Below are positions 45,201 through 55,081 of a stretch of 64,000 nt of DNA, piece after piece (the stretch's first letter is position 1; each line of letters starts with the position of its first letter). The position numbers and the translations under genes were made by a program. The stretch comes from Buttiauxella sp. A111 (GTDB lineage Bacteria; Pseudomonadota; Gammaproteobacteria; Enterobacterales; Enterobacteriaceae), in contig NZ_BJFN01000001.1 in the NCBI RefSeq assembly GCF_014189855.1, positions 372,001 through 436,000 on the forward strand, written 5' to 3'. The notes beneath the pieces were generated by a model that was given only the letters and a program-made list of their open reading frames with translations, was not told the DNA's origin and did no database searches.

Positions 45201-47111
45201 TTACTGCGCCGAGCGGTGGTTAAGGAAGTCAACTGCCCGATTAATATCCCGTGTGCGCGGTGTAGGTGGAAGACTATTGAGGAATACGGCACCGTACGGG
45301 CGCATCACCAGGCGATTATCGCAAATCACCAATACCCCCCGGTCATCAACATCACGGATTAAACGCCCAACACCTTGTTTTAAAGTAATAACAGCATCCG
45401 GGAGCTGCACGTCCTCGAAAGGATCCCCCCCACGCAGGCGGCAATCTTCCATACGTGCTTTTAGCAAAGGATCGTCTGGGGAAGTGAACGGCAGCTTGTC
45501 GATAATGACCAGCGAGAGCGCGTCACCACGCACATCCACACCTTCCCAAAAACTGCTTGTGGCGACCAACAAGGCGTTACCCGCATCCACAAATTGCTGC
45601 AACAGTTGGCCTTTGCTGGTTTCTCCCTGCAACAACACCGGTAATGTCATCGTGGCGCGGAATTGTTCGGCCAAATCGCGCATCATCGAGTGAGAAGTGC
45701 ACAGCATAAAGCACCGGCCATTGTTGGCTTCAATAAGCGGCTTGAGCATTTTTGCCAGATGCTTGCCCGCAGCCGGTTGATTCGGTGTTGGCAAGCCACG
45801 CGGCACGCACAACAGTGCCTGAGTGGCATAATCAAACGGGCTGGCGAGTAACAAGGTTTCTGCGTTGGCAATACCGAGGCGTTCGGTAAAGTGGCTGAGC
45901 TGGTCGTTTACTGAAAGCGTTGCCGAGGTAAAAATCCAGGTTCCCGCTTTCTGGCTTATCACTTCCTGGAATTTATCGGCGACTGAAAGCGGTGTCAGCG
46001 CCAGGGTGAAGTTACGAGCGTTACATTCATACCAGTAGCTGTAACCCGGGGTATCGACCTCTTTCAGGCGCTTAATGCGTCCACGCAAAATCACTGTGCG
46101 TTCAAAAGCGGCATCGAGTAATGCAGAGCGCCCAAGTGAGAGTTTTGCCACGTCGTAACATAATTCGAGCGCGTCATCGAGCAGCAGTAGCGCACGTTGA
46201 ACTGACGGTTCCGCCAGTAATTCACGCAAGTTTCCGCGATATCCCGGATCACCCATTTGCAGACGAAAATCCTGGGTGCTTTGCGCCAGTCGGTCGGCAC
46301 TCTTTTGTAGTTGCTGCGCATCACGCACTTCCGTGCGGTAAGCAATTGAGATGTCTTTCGCAATATCCAGAAGCTGGCGGCTGGAGACAGACTGCCCAAA
46401 GTACTGGCTCGCAATGTCGGGGATTTGGTGGGCTTCATCGAAAATCATGACTTCAGCTTCAGGAATCAGCTCGCCAAAACCGCCCTCTTTAACCACCATA
46501 TCGGCCAAAAAAAGGTGATGGTTGACGACGACCACGTCAGAATCCATCGCTTTTTTACGCGCTTTCACCACAAAACAGTCTTTGTACAGTGGGCAATCTT
46601 GACCCAGGCAGTTATCGTTAGTGCTGGTCACCATCGGCCAGACAGTGGAATCTTCGGCTACACTTGCGCAAGTGCTGATATCACCGTCCACGGTTTCTAT
46701 CGCCCAACCGCGTAATTTGACGATGTCGCTTAGCGTCTGGACCTGCAAATCCCCCCCCGCCAGAGCCTGCTGCTCTAAACGTTCGAGGCATAAATAGTTC
46801 GAGCGCCCTTTTAGCAGTGCCAGCCGCCCTTTGAAATCCAGCGCTCGCGCAACAGTAGGTAAATCGCGAGAGAAGAGCTGATCCTGTAATGCTTTTGATC
46901 CCGTGGAGATAATGACTTTTTTGCCTGAACGCAAAGCCGGAGCCAGATACGCATAGGTTTTACCTGTACCAGTACCCGCCTCCACCACCAGTTCACGCCC
47001 CGAAGCGATAGCATTGGTGACAGCTTGTGCCATCTGGCGTTGTGGTTCACGCGGTTTAAAACCCGCTATCGCCGTGGCGAGTTGGCCGTCTGCTGCAAAA
47101 TCGTCTATCAC
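45201..47111 (-). CDS. yoaA: DinG-family ATP-dependent helicase YoaA
   Basis: XPD/DinG-type superfamily 2 DNA helicase, 636 residues as in E. coli. There it works with the chi subunit of DNA polymerase III in tolerance of blocked replication. Walker A is EAGTGTGKTYAYLAPAL and the DEAH box is VMIFDEAHQIPD. The Fe-S cluster cysteines are in NYLCLERL, STCASV and the NCLGQDCPLYKDCF cluster. Motif VI is LKQGVGRLIRD. A LexA-like half-match lies immediately upstream. Confidence 0.94.
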   Translation of the reverse strand: MIDDFAADGQLATAIAGFKPREPQRQMAQAVTNAIASGRELVVEAGTGTGKTYAYLAPALRSGKKVIISTGSKALQDQLFSRDLPTVARALDFKGRLALLKGRSNYLCLERLEQQALAGGDLQVQTLSDIVKLRGWAIETVDGDISTCASVAEDSTVWPMVTSTNDNCLGQDCPLYKDCFVVKARKKAMDSDVVVVNHHLFLADMVVKEGGFGELIPEAEVMIFDEAHQIPDIASQYFGQSVSSRQLLDIAKDISIAYRTEVRDAQQLQKSADRLAQSTQDFRLQMGDPGYRGNLRELLAEPSVQRALLLLDDALELCYDVAKLSLGRSALLDAAFERTVILRGRIKRLKEVDTPGYSYWYECNARNFTLALTPLSVADKFQEVISQKAGTWIFTSATLSVNDQLSHFTERLGIANAETLLLASPFDYATQALLCVPRGLPTPNQPAAGKHLAKMLKPLIEANNGRCFMLCTSHSMMRDLAEQFRATMTLPVLLQGETSKGQLLQQFVDAGNALLVATSSFWEGVDVRGDALSLVIIDKLPFTSPDDPLLKARMEDCRLRGGDPFEDVQLPDAVITLKQGVGRLIRDVDDRGVLVICDNRLVMRPYGAVFLNSLPPTPRTRDINRAVDFLNHRSAQ

Positions 47112-47119
47112 ATTACCCC

Positions 47120-47135
47120 CTGGGTTTATTGACAG
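47120..47135 (-). promoter_or_regulatory. Possible LexA box before yoaA
   Basis: On the minus strand CTGT-CAATAAAC-CCAG against CTGT-N8-ACAG, one mismatch in the core, 9 bases before the yoaA start. Suggestive only. Confidence 0.3.
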
Positions 47136-47232
47136 TGATTATGTCAGCCTGTGAGTTGTTAAGCCAGTGGAAGCCGTCAGCGGATTGTGGCAGGCTGTGG
47201 CGCAATATGAGCAAATAGCCAGGGAAATAGTG

Positions 47233-47577
47233 ATGAGTATTGTACGTATAAAACCGGAAGCACGTTGGTCTGATGCGGTTATTCATAACAACACGTTGTA
47301 TTACACCGGTGTGCCAGAGAACCTTGATGTGGATGCTTACGAGCAAACTGCCAACACACTTGCGCAAATCGACACAGTGCTTCAGGAACAAGGCAGCGAT
47401 AAAAGTAAGATCCTCGACGCAACCATTTTCCTGCCAGAAAGTGCCGACTTTGCAGCGATGAATAAAGCCTGGGATGAATGGGTTGTTGCGGGTCATGCGC
47501 CGGTACGTTGTACCGTGCAGGCAAAATTGATGAACCCGCGTTATAAAGTAGAAATTAAGATTATCGCGGCAGTTTGA
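47233..47577 (+). CDS. yoaB: RidA/YjgF-family protein YoaB
   Basis: Small trimeric cytosolic protein, 114 residues, Rid (enamine/imine deaminase) family. The catalytic-type Arg of archetypal RidA is represented in HAPVRCTVQAKLMNP. The N-terminal part reads IVRIKPEARWSDAVIHNNTL and the middle AYEQTANTLAQIDTVLQEQG. The frame is open 22 codons upstream, but ATG 47233 has AGGGA about 8 bases before it and matches the K-12 start. Divergent from yoaA and convergent with yoaH, as in E. coli. Confidence 0.92.
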   Translation: MSIVRIKPEARWSDAVIHNNTLYYTGVPENLDVDAYEQTANTLAQIDTVLQEQGSDKSKILDATIFLPESADFAAMNKAWDEWVVAGHAPVRCTVQAKLMNPRYKVEIKIIAAV

Positions 47578-47582
47578 CAGAA

Positions 47583-47600
47583 TGCGGGCTCCGGCCCGCA
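47583..47600. terminator. Hairpin shared by yoaB and yoaH
   Basis: TGCGGGC-TCCG-GCCCGCA, 7-bp perfect stem between the two convergent stops; only short T-tracts follow on either side. Confidence 0.6.
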
Positions 47601-47603
47601 CTC

Positions 47604-47864
47604 TTACTCTTCGTCTTCTTCATAACGATCGACGTATCGCTCTTCAGTGTCCTCATTCGCGTCCTCATCGTCACTTTCCGCATTGCCGACATCGTCATCC
47701 TCAAAGCGGACTGCGACCATCTCGCCGGTATGGTTGGCTCGAATTTCTGCGGCGACGAGCGTAATCGCTTCGCCACTGCTCATGCCCTGGGCCATCAGTT
47801 CCTGAATACGTTCTACAGCTTTCTGCTGTTGCTCATGGGATAATGAGGGTAATCCTGCAAACAT
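47604..47864 (-). CDS. yoaH: UPF0181 protein YoaH with acidic extension
   Basis: Small cytosolic protein of unknown function (UPF0181). The first 58 residues match E. coli YoaH (59 residues) closely: [41 protein letters not shown]. Here the protein runs on to 86 residues with an Asp/Glu-rich tail ([17 protein letters not shown]...YEEDEE), 27 residues longer. The tail is in frame and ends at a normal stop. AGGAG precedes the ATG. Divergent from pabB. Confidence 0.9.
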
Positions 47865-47973
47865 TTTCGACTCCTGTTACATTGCCTGGGTTAATTATTT
47901 CACGCTGCTTTCAGGGTTTCCAGAGGGTTCCCTTGTCTGGCAGGATGATTTGTCTCTTTCTTAGTTGTGGTTT

Positions 47974-49338
47974 ATGACGTTGCAGACTCTAACTTTTCGA
48001 ACTTTGCCGTGGCATCCCGATGCTGTCCAACACACTTTCAAAGCGTTAGCACAGCAACCGTGGGCCATGCTCTTGCATTCCGGCTTCGCCGACCATCCCC
48101 ATAATCGCTTTGATATTCTGGTTGCCGAGCCTCGGGCAACAGTAGTGACACGCGGCGCTGAAACGACAATCTGCGTTGAAGGCAACAGTTCGACGCATCA
48201 CGGCGATCCTTTGCAGTGGTTACAGCAAACCCTGGACAGTTTTGGTTATCAACCGGCAACACACCCGGAACTCCCCTTCTTAGGTGGAGCTCTGGGTTTA
48301 TTTGGTTATGACCTGGGTCGCCATTTCGAAAAATTACCTGAGCAGGCACAACGCGATCTTACAACACCCGATATGGCGATTGGCATTTATGATTGGGCGT
48401 TGATAGCTGACCACCAGAAACAGTGTCTGACATTGCTGTGTTGGGGGAATATCGATGCTCGCCAACAGTTTCTTGACACGCTGACTCCGTACAGCCCAGG
48501 TCAACCTTTCCGCCTGACGAGCGCGTGGCAGTCCAATATGACCCGCGAGCAGTATGGACTTAAATTTCGCCAGGTACAGGAATATCTCAAAAGTGGCGAT
48601 TGCTACCAGGTGAACCTGGCGCAGCGCTTTCATGCTCGCTATGAAGGAGATGAATGGCAAGCCTTTGAACGGTTGAATGCGGCTAACCGCGCGCCGTTTA
48701 GTGCCTTTATTCGTTTACCTGACAGCGTCATTTTAAGCCTGTCACCTGAGCGATTTATTCTGCTGGAAGGCGACAACATTCAGACTCGCCCGATAAAAGG
48801 GACGTTGCCTCGCCTTGAAGATCCGCTGGCTGATGCTCAGCAGGCTGAAAAACTGGCAAATTCACCGAAAGATCGCGCCGAAAATCTGATGATCGTGGAT
48901 TTGCTGCGCAATGACATTGGCCGTGTTGCCGTACCGGGTAGCGTAAAGGTCCCTGAGTTGTTTGTTGTCGAACCGTTTCCTGCCGTACATCATCTGGTGA
49001 GCACCATAACCGCGCAATTGCCGTCGCATCTCAAGGCTACAGATTTACTGCGCGCCTGTTTCCCTGGTGGATCGATCACCGGCGCACCGAAAGTGCGCGC
49101 CATGGAAGTCATTGAAGAGCTTGAGCCACAACGGCGTAATGTCTGGTGCGGGAGCATTGGTTATTTGAGCTTCTGCGGGAATATGGATACCAGTATTACT
49201 ATCAGGACGCTAACCGCCGAAGGGGGCAAACTTTACTGCTCGGCAGGTGGCGGTATTGTGGCTGATAGTGTTGAATCTGCGGAATATCAGGAAACTTTTG
49301 ATAAAGTTAACCGTATTCTTCCGCAACTAGAGAAGTGA
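47974..49338 (+). CDS. pabB: Aminodeoxychorismate synthase component I
   Basis: With PabA converts chorismate to 4-amino-4-deoxychorismate for folate synthesis; cytosolic. The protein has 454 residues. The chorismate-binding domain occupies the C-terminal 260 residues, with the active-site segment RPIKGTLPR (the Lys that attacks chorismate in PabB enzymes), [32 protein letters not shown] and [15 protein letters not shown] 47974 gives the expected length; GTG 47965 is also in frame and neither has a strong ribosome site. nudL starts 4 bases after the stop. Confidence 0.95.
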   Translation: MTLQTLTFRTLPWHPDAVQHTFKALAQQPWAMLLHSGFADHPHNRFDILVAEPRATVVTRGAETTICVEGNSSTHHGDPLQWLQQTLDSFGYQPATHPELPFLGGALGLFGYDLGRHFEKLPEQAQRDLTTPDMAIGIYDWALIADHQKQCLTLLCWGNIDARQQFLDTLTPYSPGQPFRLTSAWQSNMTREQYGLKFRQVQEYLKSGDCYQVNLAQRFHARYEGDEWQAFERLNAANRAPFSAFIRLPDSVILSLSPERFILLEGDNIQTRPIKGTLPRLEDPLADAQQAEKLANSPKDRAENLMIVDLLRNDIGRVAVPGSVKVPELFVVEPFPAVHHLVSTITAQLPSHLKATDLLRACFPGGSITGAPKVRAMEVIEELEPQRRNVWCGSIGYLSFCGNMDTSITIRTLTAEGGKLYCSAGGGIVADSVESAEYQETFDKVNRILPQLEK

Positions 49339-49342
49339 TTTC

Positions 49343-49921
49343 ATGTCCGGTTCATCCTTGAGCATGAGCGATTTTTTATCGCGTTTTCAGCTATTGCAGC
49401 CGCCTGTAACACGCATGAGCGGGAATAAGCGCCAGGCTGCGGTACTGATCCCGATTGTGCGCCGCCCACAACCTGGGCTGCTGTTGACCCAACGTTCAGC
49501 CCTGCTGCGCAAACATGCCGGGCAAGTTGCCTTTCCTGGCGGAGCGGTGGATGACACTGACGAGTCGCTCATTGCCGCAGCGCTGCGAGAAGCCTGGGAA
49601 GAAGTGGCTATATCGCCAGACTGCGTTGATGTTATCGGCACTTTGCCGCCAGTGGATAGCGTCACGGGTTTTCAGGTTACGCCAGTTGTCGGCATCATCC
49701 CTCCCGATTTACCTTATCGGGCCTGTGAAGATGAAGTGGCGGCAGTTTTTGAAATGCCCCTGATGGAAGCACTCACCCTGGGACGCTACCATCCGTTGGA
49801 TATTCATCGTCGCGGTAACGCCCATCGCGTCTGGCTTTCCTGGTATCAGCACTACTTTGTCTGGGGCATGACTGCCGGAATTATCCGCGAGTTGGCTTTA
49901 CAGATAGGCGTGGAAGCTTGA
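49343..49921 (+). CDS. nudL: Nudix hydrolase NudL (probable CoA pyrophosphatase)
   Basis: Nudix enzyme of 192 residues, the E. coli length (YeaB). The Nudix box runs from [20 protein letters not shown] to AWEEVAI with the REUxEE core. The preceding [13 protein letters not shown] is the UPF0035/NuCoA signature linked to CoA and acyl-CoA cleavage. Four-base spacing to pabB implies co-transcription. Confidence 0.93.
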   Translation: MSGSSLSMSDFLSRFQLLQPPVTRMSGNKRQAAVLIPIVRRPQPGLLLTQRSALLRKHAGQVAFPGGAVDDTDESLIAAALREAWEEVAISPDCVDVIGTLPPVDSVTGFQVTPVVGIIPPDLPYRACEDEVAAVFEMPLMEALTLGRYHPLDIHRRGNAHRVWLSWYQHYFVWGMTAGIIRELALQIGVEA

Positions 49922-50132
49922 TCACTCTTTAATTCTGCAATCAGGGCTATATTTAGAGAAGTATCTGGTCGTGGTTTTGTGGTTTTTGGTTAAGATTAGG
50001 CAAGCTAAGGTTAAGCATTAGTTTAATTCATGTGAATAGTTTACTACGGTGAGCAATAAATTTTTAAACTAGTCAGCTGCGATTTCACAGCAGCAAATTT
50101 TATTTAGCCGGTGTCCTGAAAGGAGTTTTAGT
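49922..50132. promoter_or_regulatory. sdaA upstream region
   Basis: AT-rich 210-base region that must hold the sdaA promoter. AAAGGAG at 50119-50124 is a strong ribosome site for the GTG start at 50133. No specific operator was identified. Confidence 0.5.
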
Positions 50133-51497
50133 GTGATTAGCATATTCGACATGTTCAAAGTCGGCATTGGGCCATCCAGTTCCCATACCGTCGGTCCGAT
50201 GAAGGCCGGTAAGTTGTTTGTCGATGATCTGGTCGAAAAAGGATTACTTGAAGACACGACACGCATCGCTGTCGATGTCTACGGTTCTCTTTCTCTGACA
50301 GGTAAAGGCCACCATACTGATATCGCTATCATTATGGGTCTTGCAGGTAACGAACCTGCCACTGTTGATATTGATTCCATTCCCGCATTTATCCGCGATG
50401 TAGAAACGCGTGAACGTTTGTGGCTGGCACAGGGTCGTCATGAAGTCGATTTCCCAAAAGATACCGGCATGTGTTTCCGCAACGACAACCTGTCGCTTCA
50501 TGAAAACGGTATGTCTATCCATGCGTACAGCGGCGATAAAGTCATCTACAGCAAAACCTACTACTCCATCGGCGGTGGTTTTATCGTCGATGAAGAGAAT
50601 TTCGGCAAAGACGCAACTAACGAAGTGGTAGTGCCTTACTCGTTCAATTCTGCGCAAGAAATGCTTCAGCACTGCAAAGATACCGGCATGTCCTTGTCCG
50701 GCGTCATTATGCAAAACGAACTGGCTCTGCACAGCCGTAAAGAGATTGAAGAGTATTTCTCTAACGTCTGGCAAACCATGCGCGCCTGTATCGACCGTGG
50801 TGTAAACACCGAAGGCGTATTACCTGGCCCGTTGCGTGTACCGCGTCGTGCTTCAGCGTTGCGCCGCATGCTGGTGTCCAGTGATAAGCTATCCAATGAC
50901 CCAATGAATGTTGTTGACTGGGTAAACATGTTTGCGCTGGCGGTTAACGAAGAAAACGCTGCAGGTGGACGTGTCGTTACCGCTCCAACCAACGGTGCCT
51001 GCGGGATTGTACCGGCCGTGTTGGCGTACTATGACCACTTTATCGAGTCGGTCAGCCCAGATACTTACATCCGTTACTTCCTCGCTTCTGGTGCCATTGG
51101 TGCGCTGTATAAGATGAACGCCTCTATCTCTGGCGCTGAAGTGGGTTGTCAGGGTGAAGTGGGTGTGGCCTGCTCAATGGCAGCGGCTGGCCTGGCTGAA
51201 ATCCTGGGTGCCAGCCCAGAGCAAGTCTGTGTTGCGGCTGAAATTGGTATGGAACACAACCTCGGCCTGACTTGCGACCCAGTTGCGGGTCAGGTTCAAG
51301 TGCCGTGTATCGAACGTAACGCCATTGCTTCCGTGAAAGCCATCAACGCCACGCGTATGGCAATGCGCCGCACCAGTGAGCCGCGCGTTTCTCTCGATAA
51401 AGTCATTGAAACGATGTACGAAACGGGCAAAGACATGAATGCGAAGTACCGCGAGACATCACGTGGCGGCCTGGCAATTAAAGTACAGTGTGACTAA
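50133..51497 (+). CDS. sdaA: L-serine deaminase I
   Basis: Converts L-serine to pyruvate and ammonia using a [4Fe-4S] cluster; cytosolic. The protein has 454 residues, as in E. coli. It starts MISIFDMFKVGIGPSSSHTV at GTG 50133 with a strong ribosome site. The C-terminal catalytic domain holds the cluster-binding Cys segments NGACGIVPAVLAYYDHFI and GLTCDPVAGQVQVPCIERN. In K-12 pdeD follows directly; here three inserted genes separate them. Confidence 0.97.
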   Translation: MISIFDMFKVGIGPSSSHTVGPMKAGKLFVDDLVEKGLLEDTTRIAVDVYGSLSLTGKGHHTDIAIIMGLAGNEPATVDIDSIPAFIRDVETRERLWLAQGRHEVDFPKDTGMCFRNDNLSLHENGMSIHAYSGDKVIYSKTYYSIGGGFIVDEENFGKDATNEVVVPYSFNSAQEMLQHCKDTGMSLSGVIMQNELALHSRKEIEEYFSNVWQTMRACIDRGVNTEGVLPGPLRVPRRASALRRMLVSSDKLSNDPMNVVDWVNMFALAVNEENAAGGRVVTAPTNGACGIVPAVLAYYDHFIESVSPDTYIRYFLASGAIGALYKMNASISGAEVGCQGEVGVACSMAAAGLAEILGASPEQVCVAAEIGMEHNLGLTCDPVAGQVQVPCIERNAIASVKAINATRMAMRRTSEPRVSLDKVIETMYETGKDMNAKYRETSRGGLAIKVQCD

Positions 51498-51506
51498 TCC
51501 CTTCCG

Positions 51507-51526
51507 GCCCTCTCATTTGAGGGCCA
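51507..51526. terminator. Hairpin between sdaA and the LysR gene
   Basis: GGCCCTC-TCATTT-GAGGGCC, 7-bp perfect stem between convergent genes, no clear T-tract. Confidence 0.6.
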
Positions 51527-51528
51527 CT

Positions 51529-52437
51529 CTACCACGGGTAATTCTGACACTCCTGCCGCAGCGCTAATAAAAATTGTCGCGCTGTGGCGGTCAGTTCTGA
51601 CTTCTGCGACCAGATAACGCAGTATTGCGCCGACGGTAACGTCGTTATCGGCAAAACTGTCAGTTTGTCCTGTAAAAACAATGGTGTACTCATCGCTCTG
51701 GCGACAATCGTCAAATAATCCGAGTGCAGTACCATGTTTAGCCCGCAAATCACTGAGTCAGTTCGAATGGGTGCCACGTGTATCTGGCCGTAAAACTCAT
51801 TGAACTCATCCTGAAGCTGTTGGTAATAACCAATATTTGCCTCTGGCAACAACCATTTTGCACGGCGTAAATCTGACAAAGACGCCGCCTCCTCCAGTGG
51901 GTGTCCACGGCGGGCAATCACACAAAAAGGTGCGCTAAACAAAGGCTCGATAATGACATCTTCGGGAACTTTGGCCGGATTTATTGTCCCAATCGCCAGG
52001 TCGAGTTCACCTTGTTGAAGCAACGGGAGCAGTGTTGCCAGTTGTCCTTCTTTGATATGCAAACTCGCCTGCGGTAATCGCGATTTAAAACTATCTGCAA
52101 CAGTGGGAAAAACGCTTAGGGCAATGAGCGACGAGAATCCGATAGTCAACTTGCCCTGTGAAAAATGACTAATTTGTTCCACCTCTTCAGCAGCTCGCTG
52201 TAACTCCTCAAGGATCCACTCAACTCGTCGAGAAAACGCCTCTCCCGCTTCGGTTAAGGTGATGCCTTCGTTGCCACGCAAAAAAAGTTGTACTGATAAA
52301 ATTTGCTCCAGCTCTCGTAAAGTTCGGCTCACTGCGGGTTGGGATTGCCCCATTGCTCGTGATGCGCCACGGATGCTGCGGCTACGTACCACTTGTCTGA
52401 AGACATGTAATTGCTGCATTTTCGGCAAGTATTTCAT
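51529..52437 (-). CDS. LysR-type transcriptional regulator (AbgR-like)
   Basis: LTTR of 302 residues. The N-terminal winged helix-turn-helix is LHVFRQVVRSRSIRGASRAM then GQSQPAVSRTLRELEQ. The effector domain starts near residue 90 (GKLTIGFSSLIALSVFPTVA). The SIRGAS helix and the layout resemble E. coli AbgR, which controls an M20-type aminobenzoyl-glutamate hydrolase operon. Here too the regulator is divergent from a transporter and an M20 hydrolase gene (102 bases away). It most likely controls them in response to their substrate. I assign no symbol. Confidence 0.85.
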   Translation of the reverse strand: MKYLPKMQQLHVFRQVVRSRSIRGASRAMGQSQPAVSRTLRELEQILSVQLFLRGNEGITLTEAGEAFSRRVEWILEELQRAAEEVEQISHFSQGKLTIGFSSLIALSVFPTVADSFKSRLPQASLHIKEGQLATLLPLLQQGELDLAIGTINPAKVPEDVIIEPLFSAPFCVIARRGHPLEEAASLSDLRRAKWLLPEANIGYYQQLQDEFNEFYGQIHVAPIRTDSVICGLNMVLHSDYLTIVARAMSTPLFLQDKLTVLPITTLPSAQYCVIWSQKSELTATARQFLLALRQECQNYPW

Positions 52438-52539
52438 CCACTCCCCCTATCAATAAAAAGCATCACCTCAAACATAATGACATCTTTTGCTGGATGACCC
52501 GGGCTGCTTATATGAACAGAACTCAGCACAGGGCTCTGC

Positions 52540-53733
52540 ATGATGAAAAAAAACCACACCTTGATGATTTTCCTGTTATTTCTCGGTTATGTCATTGTCT
52601 ATATTGATAAAACAGTGATGGGCTTCGCGTTATTGCCTATCGAAAAAGAGTTTGGCGTTTCCACTGAGCAGTTAGGTTACATCACCGGTATTTTCTTTTT
52701 GTCTTACTCATTGTTTCAGATACCCGCAGGCTGGCTAAACGACCGCATTGGCTTTCGCATCATGTTGGTGGTATCGCTCTGTCTGCTCGGGGGCTTTGCG
52801 CTGTGTTTTGGCCTGCTGGGCTTCAGTTTTGGTATGTTGATCCTGTTTCGTTTTCTTTCAGGCATCGGTCATTCAGGGTATCCCTGTTCTTGCGCTAAAG
52901 CCGTGGTCAGCAACTTCAGCATTGAGAAACGCACGTTTGCCCAATCGATCCTGCTCTCTTCCGCAGGTCTTGCGATGACAATCGGCCCAATGCTGGCGGT
53001 TAGTGCGTTAACGCATATCGGCTGGCGAGGGTCATTTGCTGGTCTGGGCTTGATAGCCTGCGCGGTTGCGGTGATTATTTTTATGCTGGTCCGCAAACAC
53101 CAGGCTGCTGCAAGAACTGCTTCTACGGTCAGCTACCGTTCACTGTTGAAAAACCCCATCGTGTTACTGCTATTTGTCTCTATTTTTTGCATCAATATTC
53201 CAAGCTACGGGCTGATGGCCTGGCTGCCAAAGTTTTTAGTGCAGCAACGCAATATGCCGCTTGAAACTTCAGGTCTGGTGATTGCAGTGGGCGGGTTGGG
53301 TCTGTGGATCTCTTCACTGGGAACCGGTTGGCTGGTTGGTAAATATTTCCAGGGCCGTGAACCCTTAGTGATTATCGCCTGTTCCATTGTCAGCGCACTA
53401 TGCATTTTCACCATTTACCACATGCCTTCACCTGTCACCGCCAGCGTATTTTTATTCCTCGGTCAGGTCTTTTTGATGGGAAGTTTCGTCACGGTCTTTA
53501 CCTTGCCGATGAAACGCTTACCGGTCGAAACCATGGGAGCAGCGATGGGTTTGATTAACACCGGAGGGACTCTGGGCGGCTTTGTTTCGCCAATCGTAAT
53601 GGGCTATCTGATTGGTATCAGCCATGACTACTACACCACTTTCATTTTCCTTTCTTTGTCGATGATTTGCGCAGCGCTTGCCGTCATACCTTTGATGGCA
53701 AAAAAACGCACGCTAAATACTGTGACCGAATAA
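52540..53733 (+). CDS. MFS transporter next to an amidohydrolase
   Basis: Major facilitator superfamily permease, 397 residues, about 12 membrane segments, of the anion:cation symporter type that imports organic anions. Visible signatures are [20 protein letters not shown] in helix 1, [20 protein letters not shown] (the loop 2-3 motif, GxxxDRxGxR) and [20 protein letters not shown]. The substrate cannot be read from the sequence; the neighbour suggests an N-acyl amino acid or similar conjugate. The hydrolase gene starts 10 bases after the stop, so they are one operon. Confidence 0.85.
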   Translation: MMKKNHTLMIFLLFLGYVIVYIDKTVMGFALLPIEKEFGVSTEQLGYITGIFFLSYSLFQIPAGWLNDRIGFRIMLVVSLCLLGGFALCFGLLGFSFGMLILFRFLSGIGHSGYPCSCAKAVVSNFSIEKRTFAQSILLSSAGLAMTIGPMLAVSALTHIGWRGSFAGLGLIACAVAVIIFMLVRKHQAAARTASTVSYRSLLKNPIVLLLFVSIFCINIPSYGLMAWLPKFLVQQRNMPLETSGLVIAVGGLGLWISSLGTGWLVGKYFQGREPLVIIACSIVSALCIFTIYHMPSPVTASVFLFLGQVFLMGSFVTVFTLPMKRLPVETMGAAMGLINTGGTLGGFVSPIVMGYLIGISHDYYTTFIFLSLSMICAALAVIPLMAKKRTLNTVTE

Positions 53734-53743
53734 CGGAGCCATT

Positions 53744-54919
53744 ATGACGTTTAATATTGATATTCTTGCTGATGAAGTTGCACGTGACGTGTCTCGCTGG
53801 CGTCAACATATCCATGCTCATCCGGATCTCTCTTTTCAGGAACAAGCCACGGCGGATTTTATTGCCGCAGAACTGGCAAGCTTTGGCCCGCTGGAAATAC
53901 GCCGTTTAACACCTAATAGCGTCGTAGCAGAGTTGCGTGGGGGGCATCCTGGCCCTGTGTGGGCTTTAAGAGCAGATATTGATGCCTTGCCAATTCAGGA
54001 AGAGAGTGGCGAATCCTTCACATCATGCAAGCCTGGCGTGATGCATGCCTGCGGACATGATGCCCATGCGGCGATGTTAATGGGGGCTGCAAAAGTGCTT
54101 TGTCACTACCAGGACAGGCTTAAAGGTTCGGTGCGCTTTATTTTCCAGCATGCTGAAGAGGTGCCGCCAGGCGGTGCTCAGGAACTGGTCAGTCTGGGCG
54201 TCTTGCAGGATGTAGAATACATTTTTGGTCTGCATGTTATGCCTGATAAACCCACGCAGACCCTGTCCCTGAAAGAAGGTGTCTTCAGCGCATCAAGCGA
54301 TAATTTCGATATTGTGATTACCGGCAAAGGTGGTCATGGATCTATGCCTCACCTGTGTGTTGACCCCATTGTCATCGGCGCAGAAATTGTCAACGCATTA
54401 CAGCAAATTGTTGCTCGTAAGCTCGACCCGCTTCACGCCCCCGTTTTGACTATCGCCACTTTCCAGTCAGGTGAGAGTTACAATGTTATTCCGAATAGCG
54501 CTCGGCTTGCGGGAACATTACGCACACATAATCAACAAGTCAGAGAGCGTGTCCCAGAGTTGATGGAGCAGGTAATAGCCGGAATTGTTGCAGCCCACGG
54601 AGCCAGTTTTGAAATTCAATGGCAATCAGGCTATGCCGTGGGGAACAACCACCCTTCTGCCTGCGAAATCGCACGTAACGTTATCCATCTAAATTTCCCG
54701 CCTCAGACACTGCAAACGGTGACGACACCATTATTCGGCAGTGAGGATTTCTCTTCCTACCAACAGCATGTTCCCGGATGCTTTATTTTTGTCGGCTGCA
54801 GAAATCCCGATATAGGTGCAGTGTGGAATGTGCACAATCCGCATTTCCTGTTAGATGAAGACGCGCTGAAAGTCGGCGTAAAAACACATCTAAGTTTAAT
54901 AAGCCCATTGCTGGTCTAA
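53744..54919 (+). CDS. M20 family amidohydrolase (aminoacylase type)
   Basis: Metal-dependent peptidase/amidohydrolase of the M20D group (AbgA/AbgB, HipO, N-acyl-amino-acid hydrolases), 391 residues, cytosolic. Metal ligands are seen in [31 protein letters not shown] and the C-terminal FGSEDFSSY and [10 protein letters not shown]. The dimerisation domain sits between about 185 and 300 ([16 protein letters not shown]). It would hydrolyse an amide-linked conjugate imported by the MFS protein. Candidates are p-aminobenzoyl-glutamate, hippurate or N-acetylated amino acids, undetermined here. GGAG precedes the ATG. Confidence 0.88.
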   Translation: MTFNIDILADEVARDVSRWRQHIHAHPDLSFQEQATADFIAAELASFGPLEIRRLTPNSVVAELRGGHPGPVWALRADIDALPIQEESGESFTSCKPGVMHACGHDAHAAMLMGAAKVLCHYQDRLKGSVRFIFQHAEEVPPGGAQELVSLGVLQDVEYIFGLHVMPDKPTQTLSLKEGVFSASSDNFDIVITGKGGHGSMPHLCVDPIVIGAEIVNALQQIVARKLDPLHAPVLTIATFQSGESYNVIPNSARLAGTLRTHNQQVRERVPELMEQVIAGIVAAHGASFEIQWQSGYAVGNNHPSACEIARNVIHLNFPPQTLQTVTTPLFGSEDFSSYQQHVPGCFIFVGCRNPDIGAVWNVHNPHFLLDEDALKVGVKTHLSLISPLLV

Positions 54920-55081
54920 ACATCGAAAAATGACAGGCGTCGTGCTTGCGACGCTTGTGCGAGCGCATCAATTAGCGTTCATCTAAAAGTATGATTTTAC
55001 GATCGTGTTTCCAAACCCCCACTACACTTTGAGTGTTCTGCGTGCCGATTTCGGTCGTGGTTCTACACAAGGTGATCACCG

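Noticed and set aside
47113-47601. 162-codon minus-strand frame opposite yoaB
   Set aside because: Antisense shadow of a conserved Rid-family gene.
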